Assembly (NCBI GenBank): GCA_902611415.1
Contig: CACLZM010000008.1
Coordinates: forward strand, 1 to 59,540
Source of the DNA: an uncultured Alphaproteobacteria bacterium
GTDB lineage: Bacteria; Pseudomonadota; Alphaproteobacteria; HIMB59
Reading direction: 5' to 3'
DNA length: 59,540 nt
Shown: positions 1-8,261 of the stretch, one piece after another
Layout of the letters: every line of letters starts with the position of its first letter
How positions within the stretch are numbered: position 1 is the stretch's first letter
Program-made: the position numbers and the translations under genes
The notes under the pieces: generated by a model
The model's input: the letters and a program-made list of their open reading frames with translations, nothing else
Told to the model about the DNA's origin: nothing
Databases searched by the model: none

Positions 1-591
1 TGTCAAATCAATTAACCTAGATTTTTTGAGTCTTTCAGATTTAATAATATTTAAAATTTGATTTACACAATGATCTAAGTTTTCATTTATAACCACATAA
101 TCATACTCAGGAAAATGGGAAATTTCATTTTGTACTAAGTTCATTCTTTTCCTCATTTCTCTTTTGGTATCTCTGGCTCGTGTTTTTAATCTTACAACTA
201 ATTCTTTCTTGCTAGGGGGTAGTATGAATATACCAACAACTTCTAAATTTGTTTGCTTAAGTTGTTGAAAACCCTGCCAATCAATATCAAACAATACATC
301 TTTTTTTTTTTTAAAAAAACTATTTACAGTTTGCTTAAGTGTCCCATACCTATATCCAAAAACATTTGCTGACTCTAAAAAATCTTTTTTTCTAACAAAA
401 GAACTGAATTGTTGATCAGTTAAAAAAATATAGTCTTTCTTATTTATTTCTCCAATTCGTTTTGGTCTTGTAGTACATGAAATCGACAAGGCTATTGATT
501 TATCTTTATTAATTATTTTTTTTGAAATTGATGTTTTGCCAGCTCCAGATGGCGAAGATAAAACAATACAAAAATTTTTGCTTTTAAACAC
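1..591 (-). CDS. gmk: Guanylate kinase, C-terminus cut by window edge
   Basis: ATP-dependent phosphorylation of GMP to GDP in the cytosol. The translation opens with a P-loop (SSPSGAGKTS, about residues 12-21), followed by the GMP-binding segment TTRPKRIGE and DVLFDIDWQG, all typical of guanylate kinase. About 197 codons are visible against about 205-210 in the family, so only a few C-terminal residues lie outside the window. No ATG is available: a stop precedes TCC-TTG-GTG, so the start is GTG at 591 or TTG at 594. With GTG it overlaps the end of fabF by 8 bases in a GTTTAA junction. In many alphaproteobacteria mltG (yceG) and a yicC-family gene sit between fabF and gmk; both are absent here. 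Confidence 0.93.
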   Translation of the reverse strand, partial: MFKSKNFCIVLSSPSGAGKTSISKKIINKDKSIALSISCTTRPKRIGEINKKDYIFLTDQQFSSFVRKKDFLESANVFGYRYGTLKQTVNSFFKKKKDVLFDIDWQGFQQLKQTNLEVVGIFILPPSKKELVVRLKTRARDTKREMRKRMNLVQNEISHFPEYDYVVINENLDHCVNQILNIIKSERLKKSRLIDLT

Positions 592-1816
592 CAAGGACTA
601 AACTAGCGTTCGTGCCTCCAAAACCAAAGGAATTAGATACAATATTTTTTACTGACTTAGAAACAGACTCATGAGGGATTAAATTTATTTTAGTTTTTTT
701 ATCTGGGTTATTTAAATTAAGAGTTGGTGGTAAAGTTTTAGTTTGTATTGACTTTATTGAAAATATGGCTTCAACAGCTCCTGCTGCACCGAGAAGATGA
801 CCAATCGCAGATTTGTTTGAACTCATAAATAGATTATCATTTAATCCAAATAATTTCTCAACGGCAGATAATTCAATAGCATCTCCAACAGGAGTTGAAG
901 TACCATGAGCATTTACATAACCTATATCTTCGGGATTTAAAAGAGACTCATTTAATGCCATCTCCATAGCTCTAAATCCACCATTTCCATCCTCAGATGG
1001 TTTTGTAATGTGATAAGCATCTCCAGACATTCCATAACCTTTTATTTCGCAATAAATTTTTGCATTCCTTTTTTTTGCTTTCTCTAATTCCTCTAACACT
1101 ATAACGCCTGCCCCCTCACCCATAACAAATCCTGATCTATCCTTATCCCAAGGCCTTGATCCTTTTTCTGGATAATCATTGAAAGTGTCACACAATGCCC
1201 TTGCAGCAGAAAAACCAGCTATACCTAAAGGACAGACAGCTGCCTCTGCTCCACCACAAACCATTAAGTCAGCTTTATTATTTTTTATAAGTGAAAAAGA
1301 GTCTCCAATTGCATGAGTGCCAGTAGCGCATGCAGTCACTGGAGAGCTATTTGGGCCTCTTAAATTATATTTAATTGATATTTGGCCAGATAATAAATTT
1401 ATTAAAGATGAAGGTATAAAAAAAGGAGAGATTTTTCTTAAACCATTATTATCCAAAATTGACGAATTTTTATATATTGTATCAAGTCCACCTATTCCTG
1501 AGCCTACCATGACCCCAGATTTGGATGTAGTTTTATCATCAGAAACGAAACCGGAGTCAATAATTGCTTCCTCAGCAGCGATTAAACCAAGTAATATGAA
1601 CCTATCAATTTTTCTTTGATCTCTTAAACTTACTATATCTTCATTAATTTTATTGTCGTCAATAGAGCCTGCTATTCTGCAAGGATAGTTGTCAACTTTA
1701 AATTTAGTGATTTTAGTAATACCACTTTTTGAGTTTATTAAAGCATCCCAACTATTTTTAACCGAATTTCCTAAAGGATTAATTGTGCCTAATCCGGTGA
1801 CAACTACTCTCCTCAA
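584..1816 (-). CDS. fabF: Beta-ketoacyl-ACP synthase II (FabF)
   Basis: Condensing enzyme of type II fatty acid elongation: it adds malonyl-ACP to the growing acyl chain with loss of CO2. The 410-residue length is normal. The Cys-His-His triad is complete: C163 in TACATGTHA, H304 in NAHGTSTPVGD and H340 in NKSAIGHLLGAAG. The ATG at 1816 gives the expected N-terminus MRRVVVTGLG. acpP lies 18 bases upstream on the same strand and gmk overlaps the 3' end, so fabD-fabG-acpP-fabF-gmk reads as one transcription unit. An antisense open frame inside it (1317-1619) has no protein-like features. Confidence 0.98.
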   Translation of the reverse strand: MRRVVVTGLGTINPLGNSVKNSWDALINSKSGITKITKFKVDNYPCRIAGSIDDNKINEDIVSLRDQRKIDRFILLGLIAAEEAIIDSGFVSDDKTTSKSGVMVGSGIGGLDTIYKNSSILDNNGLRKISPFFIPSSLINLLSGQISIKYNLRGPNSSPVTACATGTHAIGDSFSLIKNNKADLMVCGGAEAAVCPLGIAGFSAARALCDTFNDYPEKGSRPWDKDRSGFVMGEGAGVIVLEELEKAKKRNAKIYCEIKGYGMSGDAYHITKPSEDGNGGFRAMEMALNESLLNPEDIGYVNAHGTSTPVGDAIELSAVEKLFGLNDNLFMSSNKSAIGHLLGAAGAVEAIFSIKSIQTKTLPPTLNLNNPDKKTKINLIPHESVSKSVKNIVSNSFGFGGTNASLVLGV

Positions 1817-1834
1817 TTGATGTAATTTCTTAAA

Positions 1835-2071
1835 CTAATTTGAATTTGCCGTTAAGTATGAAACAGCATCTTTTAATGTTACGATTTTTTCTGCTGCATC
1901 ATCAGGTATTTCACAACCAAACTCTTCTTCAAAAGCCATTACAAGTTCAACAGTATCTAAACTGTCTGCACCTAGGTCGTCTATAAATTTTGAATCGCTT
2001 TGTATTTTAGACTCTTCTATACCTAAATGCTCTACTACAATTTTTTTTACTCTATCTTCAATATCGCTCAT
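1835..2071 (-). CDS. acpP: Acyl carrier protein
   Basis: Small acidic carrier of fatty acyl intermediates, modified by 4'-phosphopantetheine. The 78 residues contain the attachment motif [13 protein letters not shown] with the modified serine at residue 37. It stands between fabG and fabF as in most proteobacteria. A good ribosome-binding site (AGAGGG, about 8 bases upstream of ATG) is present, unlike many genes in this window. The 63-base gap to fabG is one of the longest in the block and could hold a separate acpP promoter, which would fit the high demand for this protein, but I see no clear -35/-10 pair. Confidence 0.98.
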   Translation of the reverse strand: MSDIEDRVKKIVVEHLGIEESKIQSDSKFIDDLGADSLDTVELVMAFEEEFGCEIPDDAAEKIVTLKDAVSYLTANSN

Positions 2072-2134
2072 TTTTAAACCCTCTTAGTAATAAATTTAAA
2101 AGTTCGTACCACATTATGATTAATTTTCAAATAA

Positions 2135-2845
2135 TTAAATTAATGCTAAGCCTCCGTTTACATGTATGGTCTGCCCTGTAATGTAATTAGCATTTTCAGA
2201 GCATAAAAAACCTACTGCTTTGGCAATATCGCTAGAATCACCAAGCTTTTTCATTGGAATTTTCTCTAAAATTGATTTTTTTTGTTCTTCATTAAGTTTG
2301 TCAGTCATATTTGACTGAATAAAACCAGGTGCTACGCTATTAACTGTTATATTTCTTGTTGATAATTCTAAAGCTAGTGATTTTACTAGTCCTGAAATTG
2401 CTGCTTTTGATGCTGTGTAATTTACCTGACCTTGATTTCCTGTATGCGCGACCACTGATGAAATAAATACAACTCTTCCAAACCTTTTTTTCACCATTTT
2501 TTTTGTAAAATGTTTTAATATATAAAATGATGAATTTAGATTCACATTTATTACACTTGTCCAGTCATCTGTTGACATTCTTAAAAAGATATTATCTCTA
2601 TTAAGTCCAGCATTCAAAATTAGATAGTCGATATCAAAGTCAAATAATGTATCTAAATTTAAGTTTTCAATATTGTTAAGGTCTAATTCTTTAAATTTAA
2701 TAAAATTTTGATCTGATTTTACTTTATTCATATTTGTTGTTGTTGAATATATTTCTTTACAACCATTATTACTAAAATATTTACATATTGAGCTACCAAT
2801 AGAACCTGTCCCACCTGTTACTAATAGTTTCTTATCTTTAAACAA
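2135..2845 (-). CDS. fabG: 3-oxoacyl-ACP reductase (FabG)
   Basis: NADPH-dependent reduction of 3-ketoacyl-ACP in fatty acid elongation. It is a short-chain dehydrogenase with the cofactor motif TGGTGSIG (about residues 10-17), NAG, a serine in VFISSVVA (about 129-130) and the active-site YxxxK (Y143, K147 in NYTASKAA). The frame stays open up to 2890, but the extra N-terminal residues are not FabG-like. The best start is TTG at 2845, giving 236 residues beginning MFKDKKLLVTGG, with GAGG about 9 bases upstream. That start overlaps the fabD stop by 8 bases through a GTTTAA junction, the same arrangement as fabF/gmk. The start choice is inferred; the family call is secure. Confidence 0.93.
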   Translation of the reverse strand: MFKDKKLLVTGGTGSIGSSICKYFSNNGCKEIYSTTTNMNKVKSDQNFIKFKELDLNNIENLNLDTLFDFDIDYLILNAGLNRDNIFLRMSTDDWTSVINVNLNSSFYILKHFTKKMVKKRFGRVVFISSVVAHTGNQGQVNYTASKAAISGLVKSLALELSTRNITVNSVAPGFIQSNMTDKLNEEQKKSILEKIPMKKLGDSSDIAKAVGFLCSENANYITGQTIHVNGGLALI

Positions 2846-3746
2846 AATTAATATCCTCAACACTGCAAAGAGAATACTTTTCTCCTTCAAAATCTTTTGG
2901 TAAAAAATTTATTAATGTTTTTTTTGGTCCAATTTCTATAAATGTACTTATTTCTTTTTTCAAAATAATTTTAATAGTCTCTGACCACATTACAGGTGAG
3001 TGTATCTGAAGTGATAATTGGTTACCATATTCTTTTTCAGAAATATTTTTGTAATTAATCAGTTTATGATTAGAGACAAGATCGACGTCAATTTTTTTAA
3101 ATAAATTATTTTTTATTTTTTCACTAAATATTTTTGCACTATCCCTCATTAAATCGGAGTGAAATGGTGCTGAAACATTTAATGGTATAAATTTACCAAT
3201 AGGATTTTGCTCCTTAAATTTATTAACACTATTTTTATGACCACATATAACAATCTGTTTATCAGAATTGTAATTTGCTATATAAACTCCCTCTCCAAAT
3301 AATTTATCGTCTATTATAAAATCCTCTTTTTTCAAAATTGCATACATTACATATTTACTAGGATCTGAAACAATTGACATTGACTCTCCTCTACATTTAA
3401 CAACCTCAAGCATTTCTTCAAAATTTAATGACTTAGCAAAATACAAAGCACAATATTCACCCAAAGAGTGACCTGCCAAAGTTATGTTAGAAAAATTTTT
3501 ATAAAAATAATCTCTGCAAATGTCAATTAATATAGAGCTAAATACAAAAATCATAGGTTGGCTATATTGAGTTAAATTTAAAAGACTATTGTCACTTTGA
3601 GCTTCTAATAAATCATAACCTAGTATTTCAGAACTTATAGAGTATCTCTCTTTAACCCATTCATATTTTTTAATAAAATCAATACCCATTTCTGGGAATT
3701 GTGAACCCTGACCTGTGAAAAGCAAAGAGAGGTTTTTATTTGACAT
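2838..3746 (-). CDS. fabD: Malonyl-CoA:ACP transacylase (FabD)
   Basis: Transfers malonyl from CoA to ACP, supplying extender units to FabF. Diagnostic motifs are GQGSQ near the N-terminus (residues 12-16), the nucleophile elbow GHSLGEY with Ser94, and the histidine segment NVSAPFHSDLM. The open frame extends to 3803, but the added 19 residues would run into the divergent rpsF. ATG at 3746 gives MSNKNLSLLFTGQGSQ and a normal 302-residue protein. A minus-strand TATAAT at 3758-3753 lies only 6 bases from this ATG, so the transcript would carry almost no leader if that is the -10 element; a matching -35 is not obvious. Confidence 0.95.
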   Translation of the reverse strand: MSNKNLSLLFTGQGSQFPEMGIDFIKKYEWVKERYSISSEILGYDLLEAQSDNSLLNLTQYSQPMIFVFSSILIDICRDYFYKNFSNITLAGHSLGEYCALYFAKSLNFEEMLEVVKCRGESMSIVSDPSKYVMYAILKKEDFIIDDKLFGEGVYIANYNSDKQIVICGHKNSVNKFKEQNPIGKFIPLNVSAPFHSDLMRDSAKIFSEKIKNNLFKKIDVDLVSNHKLINYKNISEKEYGNQLSLQIHSPVMWSETIKIILKKEISTFIEIGPKKTLINFLPKDFEGEKYSLCSVEDINFV

Positions 3747-3768
3747 AGCTAAATTATATCTGTAGACA
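3740..3768 (+). promoter_or_regulatory. Putative rpsF operon promoter
   Basis: A perfect -35 hexamer TTGACA (3740-3745) is followed after 17 bases by TAGACA (3763-3768) as a -10. Only 10 bases separate the -10 from the rpsF ATG at 3779, so the mRNA would have a leader of about 4 bases and no ribosome-binding site. The -35 overlaps the fabD start codon on the other strand, so the two divergent promoters must interleave within about 40 bases. Hexamers are seen directly; activity is inferred. Confidence 0.45.
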
Positions 3769-3778
3769 ATCTTCCTAC

Positions 3779-4108
3779 ATGAGTAACATATATGAAACAA
3801 CAATTATAGTAAAACCTGACCTTGCAAATGATCAGGTAAAAAATCTTAATACCTCTATCGATCATTTTTTTTCTGAAAACAATGTTACCATAGGTTACAA
3901 GGAAGATTGGGGAATAAAAAACTTGAAATCACAAATTAATAAGTACTCCAAAGGTTCATTTAAATTTATGCGTTTTTATTCACCACCTGATTTTCTAAAA
4001 AAACTTGATGGTTTTTTAAAATTTAATTCAGATTGTCTTCGCTTTCTAATTACAAAATCATCAAATGAGTTAGAAGAAGCTTCACCTCAAGTAAATAAAG
4101 ATAACTGA
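3779..4108 (+). CDS. rpsF: 30S ribosomal protein S6
   Basis: Binds 16S rRNA together with S18 in the central domain of the small subunit. The N-terminus MSNIYETTIIVKPDL and the segment WGIKNLKSQINKYSKG match S6. The length of 109 residues is at the short end for alphaproteobacteria. It overlaps rpsR by one base (stop and start share ATGATG at 4106-4110), which fits co-translation of these partner proteins. It heads the rpsF-rpsR-rplI-dnaB run and has no Shine-Dalgarno sequence. Confidence 0.96.
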   Translation: MSNIYETTIIVKPDLANDQVKNLNTSIDHFFSENNVTIGYKEDWGIKNLKSQINKYSKGSFKFMRFYSPPDFLKKLDGFLKFNSDCLRFLITKSSNELEEASPQVNKDN

Positions 4109-4296
4109 TGAAAAAGAATTTAAATATCTCTAATGAAGAATTAATGAAGATTGATTACAAACATACACACATTTTAAAAAAATTTACCAATGATAATGGA
4201 AAAATAATTCCTCAGAGAGTCACTAATATGTCTAGGTCTACTCACACTAAAATTATAAAGGCAATTAAACAAGCAAGATTTTTGTGTCTTATTTGA
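4108..4296 (+). CDS. rpsR: 30S ribosomal protein S18
   Basis: Small-subunit protein that forms a heterodimer with S6 on 16S rRNA. Recognised from IDYKHTHILKKF, the basic core GKIIPQRVTNMSRSTHTKIIKAIKQAR and its position between rpsF and rplI. At 62 residues it is short: both the N-terminal extension and the usual C-terminal LALLPY-type tail are trimmed (it ends ARFLCLI). This fits general protein shrinkage in this genome. It is followed after 4 bases by rplI. Confidence 0.95.
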   Translation: MKKNLNISNEELMKIDYKHTHILKKFTNDNGKIIPQRVTNMSRSTHTKIIKAIKQARFLCLI

Positions 4297-4300
4297 AATT

Positions 4301-4759
4301 ATGACTAAAGTTGTTGTACTAGAAAAATTCAAAAAAAATTGGGAAATAGGCTCGACTGTATCAGTGAAAGACGGCTATGCCAGAAACTATTTAATTCCGA
4401 ATGGTAAAGCTAAATTTGCAACAAAACAAAATATTAAAGAAATTAATTCTATTAAGGAAAGTTTATTAAAAAAAGATGATGAAAATAAAACTATTGCTGA
4501 CCAAACCGCATCAAAAATTAAAGAACTGAAATTTTCAAAAGAAATAGCTTCAAAAGAAAATGGTGAATTATATGGTTCATTAAGTGTCTCTGATATCGTT
4601 ACTTTTTTAAGAGAAAATAACATAAATATCCAAAAAAAGTTTGTAAAGTTAGGTAATAAAATTAAATCTACTGGTGAATATTCTGTAGATATAGATTTAC
4701 ACCCAGAGGTAAATTGTTCACTTGATATTGAGATCTTATCCCCTAAAACTTCTACCTAA
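4301..4759 (+). CDS. rplI: 50S ribosomal protein L9
   Basis: Large-subunit protein bound near the base of the L1 stalk. The N-terminal domain shows VVVLEKFKKNWEIGSTVSVKDGYARNYLIP, the L9 signature, followed by a charged linker helix (about residues 45-75) and the C-terminal domain ending VDIDLHPEVNCSLDIEIL. The length of 152 residues is normal. It closes the ribosomal part of the operon; dnaB follows after 37 bases. Confidence 0.97.
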   Translation: MTKVVVLEKFKKNWEIGSTVSVKDGYARNYLIPNGKAKFATKQNIKEINSIKESLLKKDDENKTIADQTASKIKELKFSKEIASKENGELYGSLSVSDIVTFLRENNINIQKKFVKLGNKIKSTGEYSVDIDLHPEVNCSLDIEILSPKTST

Positions 4760-4796
4760 TACTATCTTTTTATTTATTTATTAATAACTTATATAT

Positions 4797-6218
4797 ATGC
4801 AAAAGACCTTTGAGAGTTTAAAAGACAACGATATTGAAATTATTGTTATTGCTTACTTACTTAAGCACCCTGAATTAATAGATACACATTTTGAATATTT
4901 AGATAATTCTTTGTTTGCTAATTCAGAAAATCTAAAAATATATAATGTTTTAGAAGATTTTCATAAAACACAAAAAAATATCTCTATTGATACAATAAAA
5001 AACTACATTCCGGATATACTCACTAAAACACACAAAGATCTATCTTTTCAGATAGATCAAATTGTATTTTCTAATGATATTTTTTCTAATTATTTAGAAA
5101 CTCTTCAAGATTTACATCTAAGGAGGGAGCTTTTTAAAATTACACAAAATAAAAATGTTGAATCAACAAGTTTTGAAACATCGAACACTATTAAGGATAT
5201 TTTTTTAGATCTTGAAAAAAAGTTATTTGATTTATCAAATATTAAAAAAGACAATTATGAACTAAGAGATTTTTCATCTGTGGCTAAAGCTTCTCTTAAA
5301 CTAATAGAAAAGGCATTTAAAAAAAAGGGAAAATACTCTGGTATCGTCTCAGGATTTGGGGACTTAGATAATATGTTGGGTGGAATGCAAAATTCCGACT
5401 TAATAATCCTTGCTGGTAGGCCATCAATGGGTAAAACCGCTTTAGCGACAAACATAGCTTTTAATGCCGCAAAATATTTTTCAAAAGAAGAAAATAAAGG
5501 TTCAGTTGTATTATTTTCATTAGAAATGTCAGCTGAGCAAATTGGTTTAAGAATCTTAGCTGAACAATCTAAGATATCAAGTGATAAGCTTAGAAAGGGA
5601 GACATTGATGAAAAAGACTCTCTTCAACTACAAAATACATATCAGGAAATTAATAATTTAAATTTCTTTTTTGATGATAGTCCCAATTTGACTGTTTCAG
5701 AATTAAGATCTAAATTACGAAGATATAAAAATAATTTTAATATTAAATTAGTTTTAATTGATTATCTTCAATTAATAAAACCTGAGAGCAATAGAGATAA
5801 TAGGGTTAACGAGCTCTCAGAGATCACTAGAAATTTAAAACAACTTGCAAAAGAATTTAATTTACCTGTGATCTCACTTTCTCAGCTTTCTCGTCAAGTT
5901 GAGAATAGAGAAGATAAAAGACCTCTACTATCAGATTTAAGAGAATCAGGGAGTATTGAACAGGACGCGGATGTTGTGTTGTTTATTTACAGAGAAAGTT
6001 ACTACTTGCAAAGAAATGAGCCAACTAGGGGAACGGATGAAACACAAGAGTCATATCAAAAAAAACATGACTCATGGAAAGAAAGAAATGAGCAAGTTTT
6101 CAATAAAGCTGAATTAATCGTTGCTAAACAAAGAAATGGTCCTACGGGTAAGATTGAGTTATACTTTGATGATAAATATACTAAATTCTTGGGAGTCGAA
6201 AAAAATGCATCAAATTAA
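4797..6218 (+). CDS. dnaB: Replicative DNA helicase DnaB
   Basis: Hexameric helicase that unwinds the replication fork and contacts primase. The N-terminal domain (about residues 10-110) is followed by a RecA-like motor with Walker A AGRPSMGKT (206-214), Walker B LVLIDYLQLI and the SQLSRQVENREDKRP / SDLRESGSIEQDADVV segment. The 473-residue length is ordinary and no intein is present. In many alphaproteobacteria alr and radA follow dnaB before cvpA; here two Mla transporter genes occupy that place. Confidence 0.98.
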   Translation: MQKTFESLKDNDIEIIVIAYLLKHPELIDTHFEYLDNSLFANSENLKIYNVLEDFHKTQKNISIDTIKNYIPDILTKTHKDLSFQIDQIVFSNDIFSNYLETLQDLHLRRELFKITQNKNVESTSFETSNTIKDIFLDLEKKLFDLSNIKKDNYELRDFSSVAKASLKLIEKAFKKKGKYSGIVSGFGDLDNMLGGMQNSDLIILAGRPSMGKTALATNIAFNAAKYFSKEENKGSVVLFSLEMSAEQIGLRILAEQSKISSDKLRKGDIDEKDSLQLQNTYQEINNLNFFFDDSPNLTVSELRSKLRRYKNNFNIKLVLIDYLQLIKPESNRDNRVNELSEITRNLKQLAKEFNLPVISLSQLSRQVENREDKRPLLSDLRESGSIEQDADVVLFIYRESYYLQRNEPTRGTDETQESYQKKHDSWKERNEQVFNKAELIVAKQRNGPTGKIELYFDDKYTKFLGVEKNASN

Positions 6219-6226
6219 AATCTCAA

Positions 6227-6994
6227 ATGAAATATATTGAAAGTATTGGTGCTTTTACAATAAAATTATTCTCAAATTTAGGGAAGTTTATTTTATTTAT
6301 ATTTTTTTTTTTCAAATACTTATTCAAACCCAAATTTTATATCAAGAATAATTTATCATATTTTTTAAATATTTTTATTTCTTCAATACCCATTATAGCC
6401 TTAACTGGGATTTTTTCTGGAATGGTTCTTGCTTTACAGTCCTATACGGGTTTTTCAAGATTTTCTGCTGAGTCAGCTATTCCAAATATAGTTGTATTGA
6501 CTTTAACAAGAGAGTTAGGGCCAGTATTGACAGGTTTAATGATTTCAGCGAGAGTTGGTTCATCTATCGCTGCTGAAATTGCGACAATGAGAGTGACGGA
6601 ACAGATTGATGCTCTTAAAACACTTAATACAAATTATTATAATTATTTAGTAACTCCACGAGTTTTATCCTTAACCTTAGCTTTACCAATATTTGTTACA
6701 TTGGTGGATTTTATTGGAGTAATGGGTGGTTACATTGTTTCAGTATATAGACTTGGGTTTAATGACAATTTATATCTTTTAAATACAATTGATTTTTTAA
6801 GTTTTGGTGACTACATTTCAGGAATTATTAAAGCATTTACATTTGGGTTCATCATATCAATAGTAAGTTGTTATTGTGGTCTATTTTCTGATAAAGGTGC
6901 ATTCGGAGTTGGTTCTTCTGCAACAAATGCAGTTGTTATTTCTTCAATTCTAATTTTATCTTCAAATTATTTTTTAACGGAATTGTTTTTTTAA
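6227..6994 (+). CDS. mlaE: MlaE-family ABC transporter permease
   Basis: Inner-membrane permease of the Mla system, which moves phospholipids between inner and outer membrane. The 255 residues are hydrophobic with about five membrane spans. They contain the MlaE hallmarks LTRELGPVLTGLMISARVGSS and AAEIATMRVTEQIDALKTL (about residues 100-140). It overlaps mlaF by one base (TAATG), so the two subunits are translationally coupled. No mlaD (MCE protein) or mlaC gene is adjacent, so the complex must draw its other parts from elsewhere or be reduced. Confidence 0.93.
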   Translation: MKYIESIGAFTIKLFSNLGKFILFIFFFFKYLFKPKFYIKNNLSYFLNIFISSIPIIALTGIFSGMVLALQSYTGFSRFSAESAIPNIVVLTLTRELGPVLTGLMISARVGSSIAAEIATMRVTEQIDALKTLNTNYYNYLVTPRVLSLTLALPIFVTLVDFIGVMGGYIVSVYRLGFNDNLYLLNTIDFLSFGDYISGIIKAFTFGFIISIVSCYCGLFSDKGAFGVGSSATNAVVISSILILSSNYFLTELFF

Positions 6995-7692
6995 TGATAA
7001 TAGAAATTAAAAATTTAAAAAAAAAATTTGATAAAAACTTAGTTTTAAAAGATATCAGTCTGACTATAGAAAAAAATAAATCTACTATTATTTTAGGTCG
7101 GTCAGGCTGCGGAAAATCTGTGTTAATTAAAATTATTTATCAATTATTCAATTATGACAGTGGTTCCATTTTATATGACAATAAGTCTGGAGTTAATATT
7201 GATAAATTTAGTATGCTATTTCAGTATGGAGCGCTATTTGATAGCTTAAAAATATCAGAAAATATTGCATTTACAGATTATATAAATAATAAAACAAATT
7301 TTAATAAAAAAGTTCTCTCTCTTATGAAAGACGTAGGTCTTGAAAAGTCAACATTCAATAGATATCCCTCAGAGATATCTGGGGGTATGAAAAAAAGGGC
7401 TGCTTTAGCAAGGGCATTATATAAAAATCCAAAGGTTATTTTTCTAGACGAGCCCACAACAGGTCTTGATCCTATCAATAGTGATAAAATTAACGATCTA
7501 ATAATAAAAATTATAAAAAAAAGGAATATAACTGCAGTAACTATAACCCATGATATTAAAAGTGCTATAAAAACTGGAGATAATTATTATTTTATTGAAG
7601 ACGGTATTGTACGAGACAAAGGTGAGTGTAATAAAATTTTAAAAACAAAAAATAAAACTTTTAAAACTTTTATATCTGGTGGCAAATACTAA
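6994..7692 (+). CDS. mlaF: MlaF-family ABC transporter ATP-binding protein
   Basis: Cytoplasmic ATPase partner of the MlaE permease. It shows Walker A GRSGCGKS (residues 35-42), a Q-loop in LFQYGALFDSLKISENI, the signature SGGMKKRAALARAL and Walker B VIFLDEPTTGLDP followed by the H-loop VTITHD. The GALFDSL phrase after the Q-loop is characteristic of the Mla/Ttg2 group rather than of generic importers. At 232 residues it is slightly shorter than usual. cvpA follows after 2 bases. Confidence 0.93.
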   Translation: MIIEIKNLKKKFDKNLVLKDISLTIEKNKSTIILGRSGCGKSVLIKIIYQLFNYDSGSILYDNKSGVNIDKFSMLFQYGALFDSLKISENIAFTDYINNKTNFNKKVLSLMKDVGLEKSTFNRYPSEISGGMKKRAALARALYKNPKVIFLDEPTTGLDPINSDKINDLIIKIIKKRNITAVTITHDIKSAIKTGDNYYFIEDGIVRDKGECNKILKTKNKTFKTFISGGKY

Positions 7693-7694
7693 TA

Positions 7695-8261
7695 ATGATG
7701 AATATTTATAACTTAAATTATTTTGATTATGCTTATTTTTTTTTGTTATTAATTTTTGCAATTTTTTTTGGTTTTAGAGGAGCTACTAAATCAATTAGTT
7801 ATACTTTAAAAATTATTTTATCTATATCTATACCTTTTATATTTTATAAAAGATTACTTAATTTTTTTTTAGAAAAGCTAAATATAGAATATCTATTAAC
7901 TCTTAGAAATGAAAATTCAATTTTTTTGGAAATAATTTCTTTTATTATTTTATTTTTACTAACATATATTGTCTATTCATTACTTGAAAAGGCTTTAAAT
8001 TTAAAATCACCCAGTAAATTAGAATTCAAAATTTTAGATATATTACTTGGGGCTATTTATGGAATTATTTTGTTTTCAATACTATTCTATTTTTCTTATG
8101 TAGCTTTTTTTAAAAACTATTTAAATGATCAAAACAAGATTATGAAATTAAACATATCAATATATGAAAACCTTATATATAAAGACAATGAAGTTAATAC
8201 GAAAATTAAAAAAGATAAATCAAGTAAAGATAAAAATAATGATAAAGAACAACTCTACTAA
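7695..8261 (+). CDS. cvpA: CvpA family inner-membrane protein
   Basis: Small multi-spanning membrane protein whose gene lies next to purF in many proteobacteria; its biochemical role is not settled. The 188 residues contain about four hydrophobic segments, with NYFDYAYFFLLLIFAIFFGF at the N-terminus and GFRGATKS just after it, matching CvpA's first loop. The tail after residue 165 is lysine/aspartate-rich and low in complexity. Its last 23 bases overlap the start of purF. The assignment rests on topology, the GFRGA-type loop and position more than on conserved catalytic residues. Confidence 0.82.
   Translation: MMNIYNLNYFDYAYFFLLLIFAIFFGFRGATKSISYTLKIILSISIPFIFYKRLLNFFLEKLNIEYLLTLRNENSIFLEIISFIILFLLTYIVYSLLEKALNLKSPSKLEFKILDILLGAIYGIILFSILFYFSYVAFFKNYLNDQNKIMKLNISIYENLIYKDNEVNTKIKKDKSSKDKNNDKEQLY

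Noticed and set aside
1317-1619. 100-codon frame antisense to fabF
   Set aside because: It is a shadow of the fabF coding sequence; codon structure belongs to the minus strand.
2846-2890. Longer N-terminus for FabG
   Set aside because: It would overlap fabD by 53 bases and adds residues absent from the family; TTG 2845 gives a standard start.
8164-8238. Longer N-terminus for PurF
   Set aside because: The added 25 residues are lysine-rich out-of-frame sequence of cvpA; ATG 8239 gives a normal short propeptide before the catalytic Cys.
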